From positions 183,651,741 through 183,715,740 of the forward strand of contig CM041465.1 of assembly GCA_023213395.1 (NCBI GenBank): DNA of 64,000 nucleotides, written 5' to 3'. The stretch comes from Cycas panzhihuaensis. Taxonomy: Eukaryota; Cycadophyta. The translations under genes were made by a program, and so were the position numbers. The notes beneath the pieces were generated by a model that saw only the letters and a program-made list of their open reading frames with translations, had not been told where the DNA came from and did not search any database. The number at the start of each line of letters is the position of its first letter. The first letter of the stretch is position 1. Below, piece after piece: positions 1-11,082 of the stretch.

Positions 1-560
1 CAACGCCAATAGGGGCGAACCGCGTGAGACTAGGAGGAGAAGACGCGGGGCCTTCCTCAGACGGATTAGGTATACCAATAGAGCAAGCCGAGGCATGGGT
101 AGATGAACCTTGGTTTACCGAACTGGTAGAACGAGTTTGTTTAGTGAAAGGGCGTTCGCGGGGGATCACTCTCATCCGTCCGTCATGGACGAATTTAAGT
201 TGTCCCCAAAGGGTCGAGCACACGGCTCCCATTTGATCGAGCCATGGACGACCTAGAAGGAGGTTGTAATCCACATCAACGTCAAGGACTACAACGTTGG
301 CAAGAACGGTCTTACCCTCAAGGGTAAGCGGAATCGCGATGCATCCCGGAGGGGTCTTCGCCATCACATACCTTGGCATCGCCAGTGAACAGGTTCCATA
401 TGAAATACCAAGCTCTTGCATGACACGCAAGGGCATGAGATTGACTAAGAACCGTTGTCGACAGCTTCTTCAAGAGTACAATCAGCGATCGATGGTGATG
501 GTGAATGGGAAGTTCCACCGACGCTCCTTTCACCTAGGGGAAGATCCTTAGGATCAAAGG
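1..560 (-). pseudogene. Gyp-L retropepsin (aspartic protease), frameshifted, partial
   Basis: On the minus strand the codons at 459-448 read D-N-G-S, the catalytic loop form common in Tat/Athila-type proteases. About one base is then missing, and the adjacent frame continues with VNLMP and, near 285-240, DYNLLLGRPWL, the flap and C-terminal signature of retropepsins. The frame runs on to the window edge as a serine- and threonine-rich linker. The protease would mature the Gag-Pol polyprotein inside the particle. The shift between the catalytic loop and the C-terminal half makes this copy non-functional as it stands, unless it is a sequencing error. Confidence 0.8.
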
Positions 561-829
561 AAATAGCGGGTCCACAACCTTGGGCGACACCCAAAGCGTG
601 GATGTACATCACTCGATCCTAAAGCTTCCAGGAGGAGGGCCCACGCCGGACAACTCCTCGAACGCCCATCAAGGACATTCTGCGGCGACCGTATGGAGCT
701 CGCCCACGACAGAGAAAGGCTTACCCTTCCCAAGAGGGTTGGGTAAGTGCCCTTCGAAATCGTGAACGACCCGCGCACGTGAATAGCCTTGGGAAAGAGA
801 GGACTTAGGAGGAAGGGTCTCCAAGAGGG

Positions 830-3228
830 CTCAAGGAGCGGAAGAACCAGAATTCCCCGCTTCCTTAGCGGCTTGAGATCGCGTGGGGTGAAAGCCTCGA
901 GTTGCTTCAAGCAACCGGATCATCTTCTTCCCCTGCTCGGGTCGTGAAGGCGACGGGGTGCGGCGGCTAGGAGAACGAGAAGAGGAAGAAGAATTCCGAG
1001 CGCCCTTCCCTTTGTCACGGGAAGGACGGGGATCAGGCGATCTTCCTCGGTTACGGTTGTTCTTGGTTTGGGTATTGCGATCGCGTTCCCCGTGCTTAGG
1101 GAACGGATCCTTATGAACTGGTTGATCCAAATTAGGCCTTGAGGCTCGTTTGGGAGAAGAATCGCGTCGAGGGGCATCCTTTGGATGCTGGGCCCTACAA
1201 CGCGAATCGTCGTGGAAGCAATCCCCATGAATGGAGCACCACTTCTTCTCAAGCGGAGGGTCAGACCTTCTCGCTTGAGAGGACTGGGCGTTTCCATTCC
1301 TGGGAAGAGGAGCTTGGGTAGTCTATTGGACTTGTTTGTTTGATGTAGGGGATGAAGGATCTTGAAGCTTGAGCTCCTTCATCATACGCTCGAATGAGCG
1401 TATAGCTGATGTGAGTGGGTCTAAAGTCCTCTCGGTAGGATGAGAGGAAGACCGCCATCCGGGAAGGTTTGGTATCTTTGGTAGGGGTGGTGCCTCACTG
1501 CCAGGAGGGCTTAAGAGGTTTCTTGAGACCCGCTGATCTCAATAGCCTCCAACGCCAAGCACTTGGCGATCGCGGAATCACATGTGGTCGCCCCATCTTG
1601 AGGACTTCCACATGGACTTCGTGACGAAGCGCATTGACGATTGTGTCTCGCTCAGCCTCCCGCAATGTTGCCTTAGTGGAGTGAAGCAAGTCGTGGAATC
1701 GCCGCACAAAGTCACGATTCATCTCATCGTGACCTTGTTTGAGCGAAGAAGGGACTTCATTCCGCCTCGAATGGACGAGGTACATCAAAATAGTTGATGA
1801 ACTCATCCACCAATTCTTCGGAATGAATGGATTGAATGGGCGTGAGACTGAGAACCATTTGAGGGCGCCACCGCAGGATCTCGAATAGTTTCATCAAAAT
1901 ATGGTCGTAAGCCCAAGAATCGATGCATGCCATAGAAAACTACGGACATGCTCACGGGCCCTTGACGAAGTTCCATCGAAGCTAGGAACTTGGGGATGAG
2001 GCGCAAGTTGGTTCGCAACGCTCAACCGAAAGAGGGTTGACCTAAAGTCCATGAAGGCGCGCCTTGCTCGAACCGTAGGATCAACGAATGTCGAAATAGG
2101 TAACGCACAAGGAGCGGGTGGGGGTGGAACATCCATCCCTCATTGAGGAAGCGCCTCACGAAAAGAGGCATGGGGGTGGGTGCCTGGGAGGGGAGCCGGG
2201 TCCCCTTGCGAAGGCACAACGGATGGGATTGCGTTGGAAGAAGGGCAAGACGGATGTGGAACTGGGTTTTGCCCATATGGGCCACCCGTAGGTGGAGCAA
2301 CCCCATATGGGTGTAGCGGATCCACCCCATAAACGGGAAGACGGCTTCCTCTACCTTGCCACCAAGGTTGAGAGGTATACCCTGGGGGAACGTAGAAGGA
2401 AGCATCAACGTGCTGGGCTGAAAGATGCGTGGGAACGGATCCCACATGACTAGTGGTTGGAAAGCTAGTAGGGCCAATAGGCCTACTAGGGACGGTATGC
2501 GCCACATTAGGGGATGGCACATTGGTTTGATTAGAAGCGGGTATGCTAACCCTTAATTGAGGGAAAGACACACCGCGAGAAGATCCTAAGGCATTAGGAC
2601 CTTGATGAGGCGAAGGTGCCACATGCCCCCACCGCAGGGAATGAGTGGGACGACGTAGGCACGAAGGATTTCGGTCATAGGAAGGGTGGATGAGGATGAG
2701 GCATGAGGCGGAGGAGTAGAAGAGGAAGAGGCCCCTCCACGAAGGGCATCCTCGAACCACCTAGGACGAGGTTGCAAGCGTGTCAAGGCAACACTGCTGA
2801 AAGCTTCAACTACGCCAACAAGAGGAGTCCCAACATACTGCAAGAGGTGATCTAACCTCAAACAAAGTAGGATCTCGAACGTTCCTCATAAGAATTGCTA
2901 ACTACGTGGCCACCCTCAAGAGGAACGGGTTCTTCTACGGCGTGGGTAGAAGGATGAGCATCGAAAGAAAGGTGTTGGTCGCTTGATAATAAAGGGGTCG
3001 TCACCCTCTTGGGTGGACCCGGAATAGGTGAGGAAAGACATGGGTTTCCATGGTTGCAAAGTGGTAGGTCCAATCCAAGAGTATCCCTCCATAGTCGGAT
3101 CGGAATCCGACGAGGCAAGAAGGCGATACTCGGGGTCCTCTAACAAAGGAGGTAGACTGCGCAAACGACGAGAGAAACGTCGCATGCAAGGTCAACCGAC
3201 GATGTTAGGAAAAGAGAAAGAGCGGTAA
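830..3228 (-). pseudogene. Gyp-L gag (capsid/nucleocapsid region), frameshifted
   Basis: The gag core lies at about 1500-2140: FDGTS and HVRSFLWHASILG in one frame, then DEMNRDFVRRFHDLL and EAERDTIVNALRHEV in another, matching the retrotransposon gag family. A proline- and glycine-rich segment (2140-2760) precedes it, and a C-x2-H-like cluster (WCSIHG then HDDSRC, near 1180-1245) plus an Arg/Ser-rich linker (831-1130) follow, as expected of a nucleocapsid tail. Gag would form the particle and bind element RNA. No single frame spans the region; at least two or three frame changes are needed. The start codon is unclear, and the N-terminal part (2860-3228) is assigned by position only. Confidence 0.7.
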
Positions 3229-3336
3229 AACACACGCATTGGGGGCTACCCAACGTGGAGATCGGGATAGGTATAAAAATGATCACACAATAGTAGCGAA
3301 ACCAACCGAAGAGAGCGAAACTAACTCCCCATCGGG

Positions 3337-3354
3337 CCCCAAAGATGGTCGCCA
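3337..3354 (-). other. Gyp-L primer-binding site
   Basis: The minus strand reads TGGCGACCATCTTTGGGG one base after the LTR end (TCCA). A TGGCGAC start is usual for primer sites of Tat-type gypsy elements that use a non-initiator tRNA; which tRNA is not established here. Confidence 0.55.
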
Positions 3355-3355
3355 G

Positions 3356-5755
3356 TGGACGCGCTGCTACGGGATAACTACCTAACTGATAGGCGTAAGG
3401 GAGAGTGAGTGGTGGAATGATAGAAGGTGGGACCTAAAAGGTGGGTAACTACCAGAGGCGCCTGCGCCGGAGCGCGAGTTCGGATCCGCAATGGAGTATG
3501 GCTACTATCGGGTGACCCTTCACCGCTCAATAAGGGGTGAAGGTGCGAGGGCAAACCAGGTTGACCTGGGAATAGGACCCTCCCACCCTTGGGTGGCCAG
3601 AAGGGGGGAAGAGAGGACCTAATGGAGGCAGGCCAAGAGCAAACCTACACAACCTGAACTGCACACGAGTGATGCGAAGCAAGGCACTCGTGTGGTTAAG
3701 GAGGGAGGAGGAAAGGTAGGGGAGAGGAGGACTCCTACAATCTTTCCTACGAATGATAAAGATGCATGAAACAAGACAAACGAATCGCAAACAAATACCA
3801 AACCAATTTTCCCCTTTTATCCTTCAATGTGCTAATTACTACAAGAGAAATTAAAAGAAAAGAAAGGGTAGCGGAGGGGAACGAAACGTGCACCTGGACC
3901 GAAGGTGTGCGAGACGAAGTAGCCTTCTCGAGGAGCACCCAACCACTCCGCGCGACGTACTGGATGCGAGATGTTGCAGCGGACAAAAGAGGGGGCTTCC
4001 TTACCTTCCCCAAAAAATTAAATGCGATGCCAAGAAAGAAAGGAAGCACCAACTAATAAGTGAAGCAACATAAAACAGAACGCATACAAAGGTGCTTACC
4101 GGTAGCGAGGCCCACTGCGATGCACTCCACGCTCCCAAGTACCTGCAAGCAATAGCGGTCTCTTTCTCTTCCTGAAGGAAGAGCACTAACATGCAACACA
4201 AAAACTCTAACAATACATGCCTAAATAACATAAACGAGAATCTGAATATACATGCTTTAGTGCTAATCCAACAATGAAAGTCTCAAAAGAAAGTGACCAA
4301 AGTGAAAGTAAATGATTGGGTAAGCCTCGGAGTGGCCTACCTCCCGCAAATGATGCCCAAACCTCCCCCCAAGAGCCACGAGGCAGCGAGGAGAAAGTCA
4401 AGAGCAAGGGCTGGAAAATGGCAGCAAAAGGGACAAAGAGAGGCCCAAGGGTACCCACGGCGAACCGGGATGCTATGAGGAGCAAACCGGGTGACCCAGG
4501 GAAGAAGGGTGGAGCAAGAAACAAGCGGTTGGAACTTATGAGTGATGCTCAAACTTGAGCAAAAGGCCCCAAATCAGCGCTGCAACTCGTGACAACGCTG
4601 GTTTGGGCAACCAAATGGAGCCTTCAAACCCTTGTTTGCAAGCCAAGGGCAGCACGGGGCGAGAGGGAGGTTTTGGGGGGCTTAGAGCCGCCTAGGGAGC
4701 GTGGAAGGTGGTACGGAATCCACCCAGCTCCTCTCCAAAACCTATGCAACCCCTCAACGCCACGCTTTGGACAAAGAAACACAGCAAGAAGCACAGGGAG
4801 AGTGGTATAACAGTCCCCCAAAAGGGAGGAAAACCAACTCTCAAGCAACAAGCAAGAGCAGACGGGCTGAAGCATGAATATCACAAGAAAACAAGTATAA
4901 AACAAGGAATACCTGAAAAGGAGAGGCAAGGGATTTGCCTCAGCCAAAGGGCAGCGGAGAGGGGCTGATAAAACAGCCCAGATCTGAAGTAGAGCAGGTT
5001 TGAGGCCCTGCTACGGAGATGTGACGGGAAACACCTGCACTTGGGGCGCTTATGGACTGCCTGGGCGAAGATCAGCTGGAAACCACTTCAAAGGAGCCCT
5101 TTCCAAGGCGTTTGAGGGGCTGGGAGAATGTCTCAGCCGCGCCAAATGAGAGCCGGCAGATGAAGGGTGCAGTCCGCTTGCAAGAAACAACAGAGAAGAG
5201 CAGAGCAGGAGAGTGTTTCCTTGAGAGCAATTCCAAAAGTGAGCAAAAAAAAAAAAATCCTTGAAAATGAGCCAAAAAGGGCTTAAGTACTCAAGCAAAA
5301 CCCTAAAGCGTGCGATTAGGGCGCAGTTGGAAGAGAAATAAGGCGAAACACGTGGCGCTTCGCAATAAATGCGAAATTGCCACCATGATTTTTAAAACAA
5401 CTCGAGATACAGATCACCGAATTTCACAGATCATGGATATTCCCAGATCACGAAAATCCGGCAGACGCACCTAGAGCCAAAACTGGGGCCCACCAACCGC
5501 CCAGTCGGGGCGTATGATGAAAAGGCTATTAGAAAGCTAGAACACCTACCCCGGGGCAAACAAGCCAACAAAACGGGTCCAAGGAGCAAAAATAGGGCTC
5601 GAGTGGGGTGGCAAGTTGACCAAACGATGATGAGTCATCACACCAAGTGAGGTGGCGCAAACCTAGTGGATCCCTGGAGAGCGAGGAGGCGATGGAAGTA
5701 ATACGGTCACCAGGGTGCCACACTCGCTGGGAGTGTGCCCCTGCTATAGTCGTCA
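3356..5755 (-). repeat. Gyp-L LTR, about 2.4 kb
   Basis: On the minus strand the segment starts TGACGACTATAGC (at 5755) and ends GCGCGTCCA (at 3356), next to the primer-binding site. The TG...CA ends and the drop from GC-rich to AT-rich sequence just beyond 5755 support these limits. Only one LTR is in the window, so the right end rests on TG and composition and could be off. It is GC-rich with short inverted motifs such as CCACCCTTGGGTGG near 3580. ORFs inside it have no recognisable product. Confidence 0.6.
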
Positions 5756-8158
5756 TAGGCTAAAATAAGTGTGGACGACTACAAGGTCACCCACAAAGTC
5801 ATACACATGCAGATACTCAAGCAAACATCCAGTGAAAGAAAGCGATGATAATACGAGAGACATACCTGCACTTACCTGAGTCGGTGATTCCGTATCCATT
5901 CCCGGAAGCCGGGAAACACATTCCTTCTTTGTATAGTGCATTTCTGTGGCAGAATGCACCATGTTCAACCTGTTTATCAGCTAGTTTCTCATCTATTCTC
6001 TTTCCTGAACATTTGTTGAATAGTTGCCCTATATTTATTAGCTACATTAAATCAAAATTAACCATACGTTCCTTCCTTTGTACGCATAGGTGTCAAATTT
6101 GTGTGCGACATCGAACATGTCAATTATTATAATTTTCACGCAACATTTGAGCAAGGAATTACAACATTCCTTTTATATCACAAATATCTAGTTGAGATTT
6201 ACAAATCCTCAATTCAACCTCATTTACTTAACATTAATTAATCATGCTTTACATTGTTATTTTATAAATTAAATTACATCAACCTTAGATATTAGACTTT
6301 AGGCAAATGTGTAGTGACATTTGTTTCCCTCTTTTTAAATTTGAGTATGTTATGATTAGAGATTGTTTTGGGGGGGTGTGAAGGGAGTCCATAGGGATAG
6401 ATGGAAGGAGTACAAGGTAAAGTTGTCTATGGTAGCCTTTTGGGATTACCAAGCCCTCCTTCTTGAGCTTTGTCCAATATTAATAAGACAAATGTTTGTC
6501 CCACATATAAATGACTCATGACTCTCGAATATTTTCCTTATTAGCACTTTTTTTATTAAGAAGTGCATAAATGAAATGGATCTCTAATGATAGGCTTGTC
6601 CAAATAATTTAAAGGCAAAAGAAAATGTACTTTTATGGGTTTAAAAAAAGAACTACATGTAATAGAAAAAAATTGAATCTTAGAACCCAAATGTATTATG
6701 AATTTGTTAAAAAAAAGCATAAAAATGCACTCAACTAATTATTAATAAGAAAAGAAGACTTCTAGGCTTTTTTTCCACAAATGCACTTTCTGATAATGTT
6801 TAGTCAATGAGACAATTTGGTAGAATCTATATGGCATTTGTTAATAATCAAATATCAATGTGCATAGTACACTATGGTGAAGAACGTTTTAATAAAAATG
6901 TATAGAAACTAGCATAAGCATCATAAGAACTTAAAAATAGTGTCTCACTAGGTACCTATAGACTACCATATAGTTGAAGATCAATGCCTGATAGCAAGTT
7001 CTCTATAACTTGTTAGGAAATGAAAATAAAACATTTAACACTGTTCGATACAACTTGCTCCATTAAAATTTTTAGTTACATCATTTAGTGTGTAATACTT
7101 AATTTTTCACAACAATTTTCTATAGTCTAAAATTTAGGGATACATCATCCATAGGTTCTTTGTTTTTAGAGAGATTAAATATTGCTATTCTCCTTTGTGA
7201 TCACAATGTGAAATATAGTATTTATTTATACATGGAGCATTTTAGGAATGCATTGCTCATCCTCATTTTATCAAGGTTGTATAGTTGGCATGTTGTTTCT
7301 TCCCATGGCATTTTTTGGTGTAGCTTGCCTTTCAATTCATTAACTAGGTTGTGTGAATTGGCCCTCACTTTGTTGATATTCTACTTCTTCACAAGATGGG
7401 CACACTTAGTGGTGTCTTTCCCATAGGATTATTAACTAATTTTGTTTATGTTATTCTTTTATTTTTTGTAGCTTTTTAGTGTTCATTGTATTTTGATGAT
7501 GTTATTTATCCTCCTAAAAATTCAATGGCAGTTAGATCCTTGATCCTAATCAATTCAATAAAATGCCACTTTTTCTATTGCTTTTCATTTGGTTTATCAT
7601 AATTTAAATTAAAAAAAAAAGGATGGAAGTATTGGCTCAGCCTCTTTATTATCACTACTATTTGTCAGGGGGGTTGATTGTAGATTTAACAATAGTGTCA
7701 CTATCGTATTGCTATTGGGGTATCCATGATAGTGGGTTTGTTATTTTTAGTGAAACACTAATGGGAAATGTGATTTATATGCATGCCAATTTTTATAGAT
7801 AAAATTCCAAAAGAAAGTTAAAATGTCAATTTAAGAAAACATGTACATAATACTTGTAAATATTTTGTATAATATTAAATTATGCCTTAGCAAAATTACA
7901 AACTTCAACTAAAAAGGCCTCAAGATATATTAAACCAAACCTAAGTAATTTATTATAAAATAAAATAAATTTTATAAATATTAAAATGTGAACTAATGAA
8001 CTTACCAAAAAAAGAAAAAAAGGAAAAAAGGAAACAATTTTTTGAAGTGTAATTCTTCCGAGTTTTTAAGGGTAAAAATGTTTCACTCCTCAAAATTGAG
8101 GTTGAAACAAGTTTCCTGGTAACTATGAATAATTTTTGTCTATTCACCAGTACTAAAA
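5756..8158. other. AT-rich intergenic stretch, no gene recognised
   Basis: About 2.4 kb of AT-rich sequence. I see no coding signature, LTR, primer site or transposase. The first 150 bp are less AT-rich than the rest. There is a short A-run near 7610 and several T- and A-rich tracts. The short ORFs here (for example 7160-7426) look like chance readings. Confidence 0.6.
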
Positions 8159-8767
8159 TCATCTTTTAATGTCTTTTGTCCTTATAGCACATAATAAGAT
8201 TATATTTGTGTTTTTGTGTTTTGAACATTGGTTGTGCATCCCATATATCAGCTGACTGCAATGACAGCAAGAGGCTAATTTCCATGAGAAGGATTTGTTC
8301 AATTTTATTCCTAGCCACATGACATGCTTCCTCCCTATTTTCTGTATCCATACAAGATTACGAGCATGATTAACATGTCCAACTTTCTTACAGAGCTGAA
8401 ATTCTGCCTTCATGCATTTGTTTAGGAACCTGGAATATGTCTTCCAACAACTTTCTAATCTTCTCTCTACCTGGTGCTTCCATTTGGATTTGATGGAAAA
8501 TGTTGAGAAAAAGGGTTGTTGATAACAAATGTGACACTGAGATAGGTTTTCATATGATGAGTGCCACAGGAGATAGACAAACTTTCGTGCAAGTTGACTC
8601 TCGTGTCCATAAGGGCCATGGTTAAGAACACAAGTGTTATTGAATATTTTATAGTTTCTCTGAACACAAAAACACAACCTAAAAAGCAAAATAGTGCATT
8701 CAAGAGTTCTGATCCCCTTCCAACCGGCTGATGAATGTTTAATTTGGAGCTGAAATGACCATTCCAT
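8159..8767 (-). CDS. 202-codon ORF of unknown meaning downstream of BCE2
   Basis: An ATG-started frame of 202 codons on the same strand as the BCE2-like exons, beginning about 540 bp past their stop. Its composition (many Cys, His, Lys and Trp, no domain or repeat I recognise) is more like translated untranslated DNA than a protein. A poly(A)-signal-like AATAAA (minus strand, 8907-8902) lies between the BCE2 stop and this ORF. It could be chance, part of a long 3' region, or a separate small gene; chance is most likely. Confidence 0.2.
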   Translation of the reverse strand: MEWSFQLQIKHSSAGWKGIRTLECTILLFRLCFCVQRNYKIFNNTCVLNHGPYGHESQLARKFVYLLWHSSYENLSQCHICYQQPFFSTFSIKSKWKHQVERRLESCWKTYSRFLNKCMKAEFQLCKKVGHVNHARNLVWIQKIGRKHVMWLGIKLNKSFSWKLASCCHCSQLIYGMHNQCSKHKNTNIILLCAIRTKDIKR

Positions 8768-9204
8768 TGTTTATATGTGGTATTACTTGCTGAAATGCAA
8801 CAACGGCCAGAAAACATGACTAATACCTCAAAGTACATACCATTGCATGCAATGTTTTACTGGCCACTTATATGCCATCACCCATAAAGCAATATATCAG
8901 CTTTATTTGAAGATTGTTTGCTGGTGATGAAAATAGGGGCAACTGTTAACATTAAACAGGGAAAATGTTAACAGGGCCAACTGTTAAATGTTGAATTCCA
9001 CCATCAAAACCCCCAAAGAGATAAATGTCAGGCTGCTTGATGGTGGTTGGTTTACAAAGATCTTTTGAACTGTGCATAGCACAAACATCTAAATTCAATA
9101 ATCTAATTTGGGGCCTGTTATGAGCTACGTCTTGCTCAAATAAAATGGAAATCGATGGAATTGAACAATCTGATACAGATAAAGGCTGCATCAACACTTA
9201 AATG

Positions 9205-9376
9205 ACTCTCATATAAAGCAGAAGATGGTCTGGATTTTGAGTCAATAGCTTTGAGTTGTTGCAGAGCTTGGGAATGGTCACTTGTATCATTTGTATCAGA
9301 CATCATCTCAAATACAGCAGAAGATTCTCTGGATTTTCAATCAATAGTTTCCATTTGTTGCAGAAGTTGGCCATAG
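9205..9376. repeat. 99-bp-period duplication at the BCE2 C-terminus
   Basis: The block at about 9310-9376, which encodes the last residues of BCE2 (FCNKWKLLIENPENLLLYLR), recurs at about 9211-9277 with an offset of 99 bp. On the minus strand the second copy reads LCNNSKLLTQNPDHLLLYMR in the same frame, after the TGA stop at 9305-9303, and ends at its own TAA. Since 99 is 33 codons, the duplication kept phase. The copies differ at many sites, so it is not recent. Confidence 0.8.
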
Positions 9377-9834
9377 TTGCCCCATCTATGACTCTGTGAT
9401 CAGCCCCGATTGTAACCTACAGACCAAAATAATAAATTCCAATGCATGGTTGTACATGCATAAGTGCAATTGCCAACATCATCATTTGGTGGTGTTCAAT
9501 AAAGGCAAGTTTCTTCCAGAGAATGTATGAGACAATTAAACATATATGATGCACATAAATGCCAGAATCTATGAGCGTGTGGAAATGTGCGAGAGAGAAT
9601 ACTTACATTCATAACTGAAGCAGGATAAACTGTACCATCATCTGAAAACTGGGGAACTTTTTGAATTTTGCCAATCGCTATTATAGCAACCTCTGGCAAG
9701 TTAAGAAGTGGAGACCCAAATTTACCACCAATAGCTCCAAAATTGCTGATTGTTATTGATCCCCCTGAAACGTCTTCGGTAGTTAGCTTGTTATTCGATG
9801 CTGATTGAATAAGGCGTTGTAACTCCCTTGTAAT
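9303..9834 (-). CDS. BCE2: Branched-chain 2-oxoacid dehydrogenase E2 (lipoamide acyltransferase), last two exons
   Basis: Two exons on the minus strand: 9834-9607 (228 bp, 76 codons), then a 190-bp GT-AG intron (donor GTAAGT, acceptor TGTAG), then 9416-9303 (114 bp including TGA). They encode the C-terminal part of the catalytic domain: GGSITISNFGAIGGKFGSP, LLNLPEVAIIAIGKIQKVP and the active-site motif DHRVIDG, whose His is the catalytic base. The protein transfers the branched acyl group to CoA in mitochondrial Val/Leu/Ile breakdown. Only about 113 residues are present, roughly a quarter of the usual E2; the lipoyl, E1/E3-binding and N-terminal catalytic parts were not found to the right within the window. 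Both exons are open with clean splice sites, so this is either the 3' end of a gene with a very long upstream intron or a stranded fragment. A poly(A)-like AATAAA is at 8907-8902. Confidence 0.85.
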
Positions 9835-10182
9835 CTGTGAAGCAGCAAAGAGAGTTATGCTGAACAATCTAGATTAATTGAATCACTAAAATCATTAGTG
9901 GACAATAATTTGATTAATATTTGTAATAAACAAGGAAGCTAAACTTCCATAAAAGGAGATATTTCACTTTTCACAAAGACACCATTTTATTTCACTGTTA
10001 TTCATCCTACACATTTGCGTGAAAAGGAAACAAGCATGACAGGACTTGGGCTTGCACATGCATCTACCATGCCCCTATAGACGTCACTGCAATCAGCTCC
10101 ACCCTTACCACAACTTGCCAGTGAGGAAGTAGGACTAAATTAGCCCCATTCATGCTATAAACTCAAACAAAGGATAAATTAA

Positions 10183-11082
10183 TTATAAATCTAAATTAGA
10201 GTTCATTATGGTAACGAATGAAAACGTAAGAGTAACATGCATACCCAGGGCCTCATTTGTATCAGACATCATTTGGAATATAATGTGTCTGCGTCTTCGG
10301 AGCAAAGAGGCTAGAGTGCAACACAAAGTACCAAAATTACGATTTAGCATAACTGAACTAGACACAATAAGTGGTATAACAAAGTACATAGCAGAAAAGG
10401 CTGCAACTACAATGGACAAACCCTGATTCCTGGAACAATTCAATGGGACTAGATCTTTAATGGTACAATAAATAGCAGAGACAAATTTAGTATAGAGCTG
10501 AATATGTGCATTAGATCCTAAACAATTATCTGGATTGATTGTATCACAAAAATTCCAGATCCTTCAAGAGTTGTCCATAGAATTTGGACCACTGGTTCTG
10601 CTAACAGTATTCCATTGGTGGGACTTGGAATATTTCAGTGACTTATTATATCCAGCAGTAGTAGTAAGATAAGACAAGCGGTATGAGGTCAAAGATTGAG
10701 GTACAAAATCAATGGCAATGCCTGGTGTCAGTGAAAGTATATTAGGGTTGATGATAAACAATTCAATTGTAGATGGGGGATCGGGAGCAAACGCACTGCC
10801 CAAAGAAAGACAAAAACCACTTGTAAGCATAAGGCTAGCAATACCAACATATTTCATTAAGATGATTAACTAAGCAAAGACTCGGTCACTAGGGATGCTA
10901 ACGAATGCAGTTGTCAACATGGCGCAACAATCCAATCTAGAATACCCCATATACTTAAGCCTGGCTAGGGAAAGCTCTCCATCACGTTGCTTGGAAATGG
11001 CAAGCCGAGTGATAGATGCCATCAAAATGCCAAAATATGAAAAGGTTGACGGCACCACTTTGAGTCTACTATTTTGAGTGAA
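10183..11082 (-). pseudogene. Unidentified membrane-protein-like reading frame with two stops
   Basis: One minus-strand frame stays readable for about 300 codons from 11082 to 10183, broken only by stops at about 10872-10870 and 10566-10564. The three pieces share the frame. Hydrophobic stretches are visible (near 11050-11000, 10857-10790 and 10420-10360), with an Arg-rich LLRRRRH following the last. I recognise no family. It lies upstream of the BCE2 exons on the same strand, where an intron of that gene would be if the gene is intact. It may be an old pseudogene or part of an unknown element; chance openness is possible but less likely at this length. Confidence 0.35.

Larger units (their letters stand above)
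1..5755 (-). mobile_element. Ty3/gypsy LTR retrotransposon, 5' half (Gyp-L)
   Basis: Minus-strand element reading leftward: LTR (3356-5755), primer-binding site (3337-3354), gag (about 830-3228), protease (1-560). Reverse transcriptase, integrase and the second LTR lie beyond the left edge. Protease motifs VDNGS and LLLGRPWL identify Ty3/gypsy; the D-N-G-S active-site form and long LTR suggest the Tat/Athila branch, which is inference. The element is clearly richer in GC and CpG than the rest of the window. Gag and protease need several frame changes, so it is not intact. The right flank begins with TAGGC, a candidate target duplication that cannot be checked because the other end is missing. 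Confidence 0.85.

Noticed and set aside
5753-5968. Splice-donor-like GTAAGT/GTATGT sequences on the minus strand near 5870-5880 suggesting an exon
   Set aside because: The short peptide resembles nothing known and no acceptor or neighbouring exon is evident.
7160-7426. 88-codon hydrophobic ORF
   Set aside because: T-rich DNA translates to hydrophobic residues by default; nothing else supports a gene.
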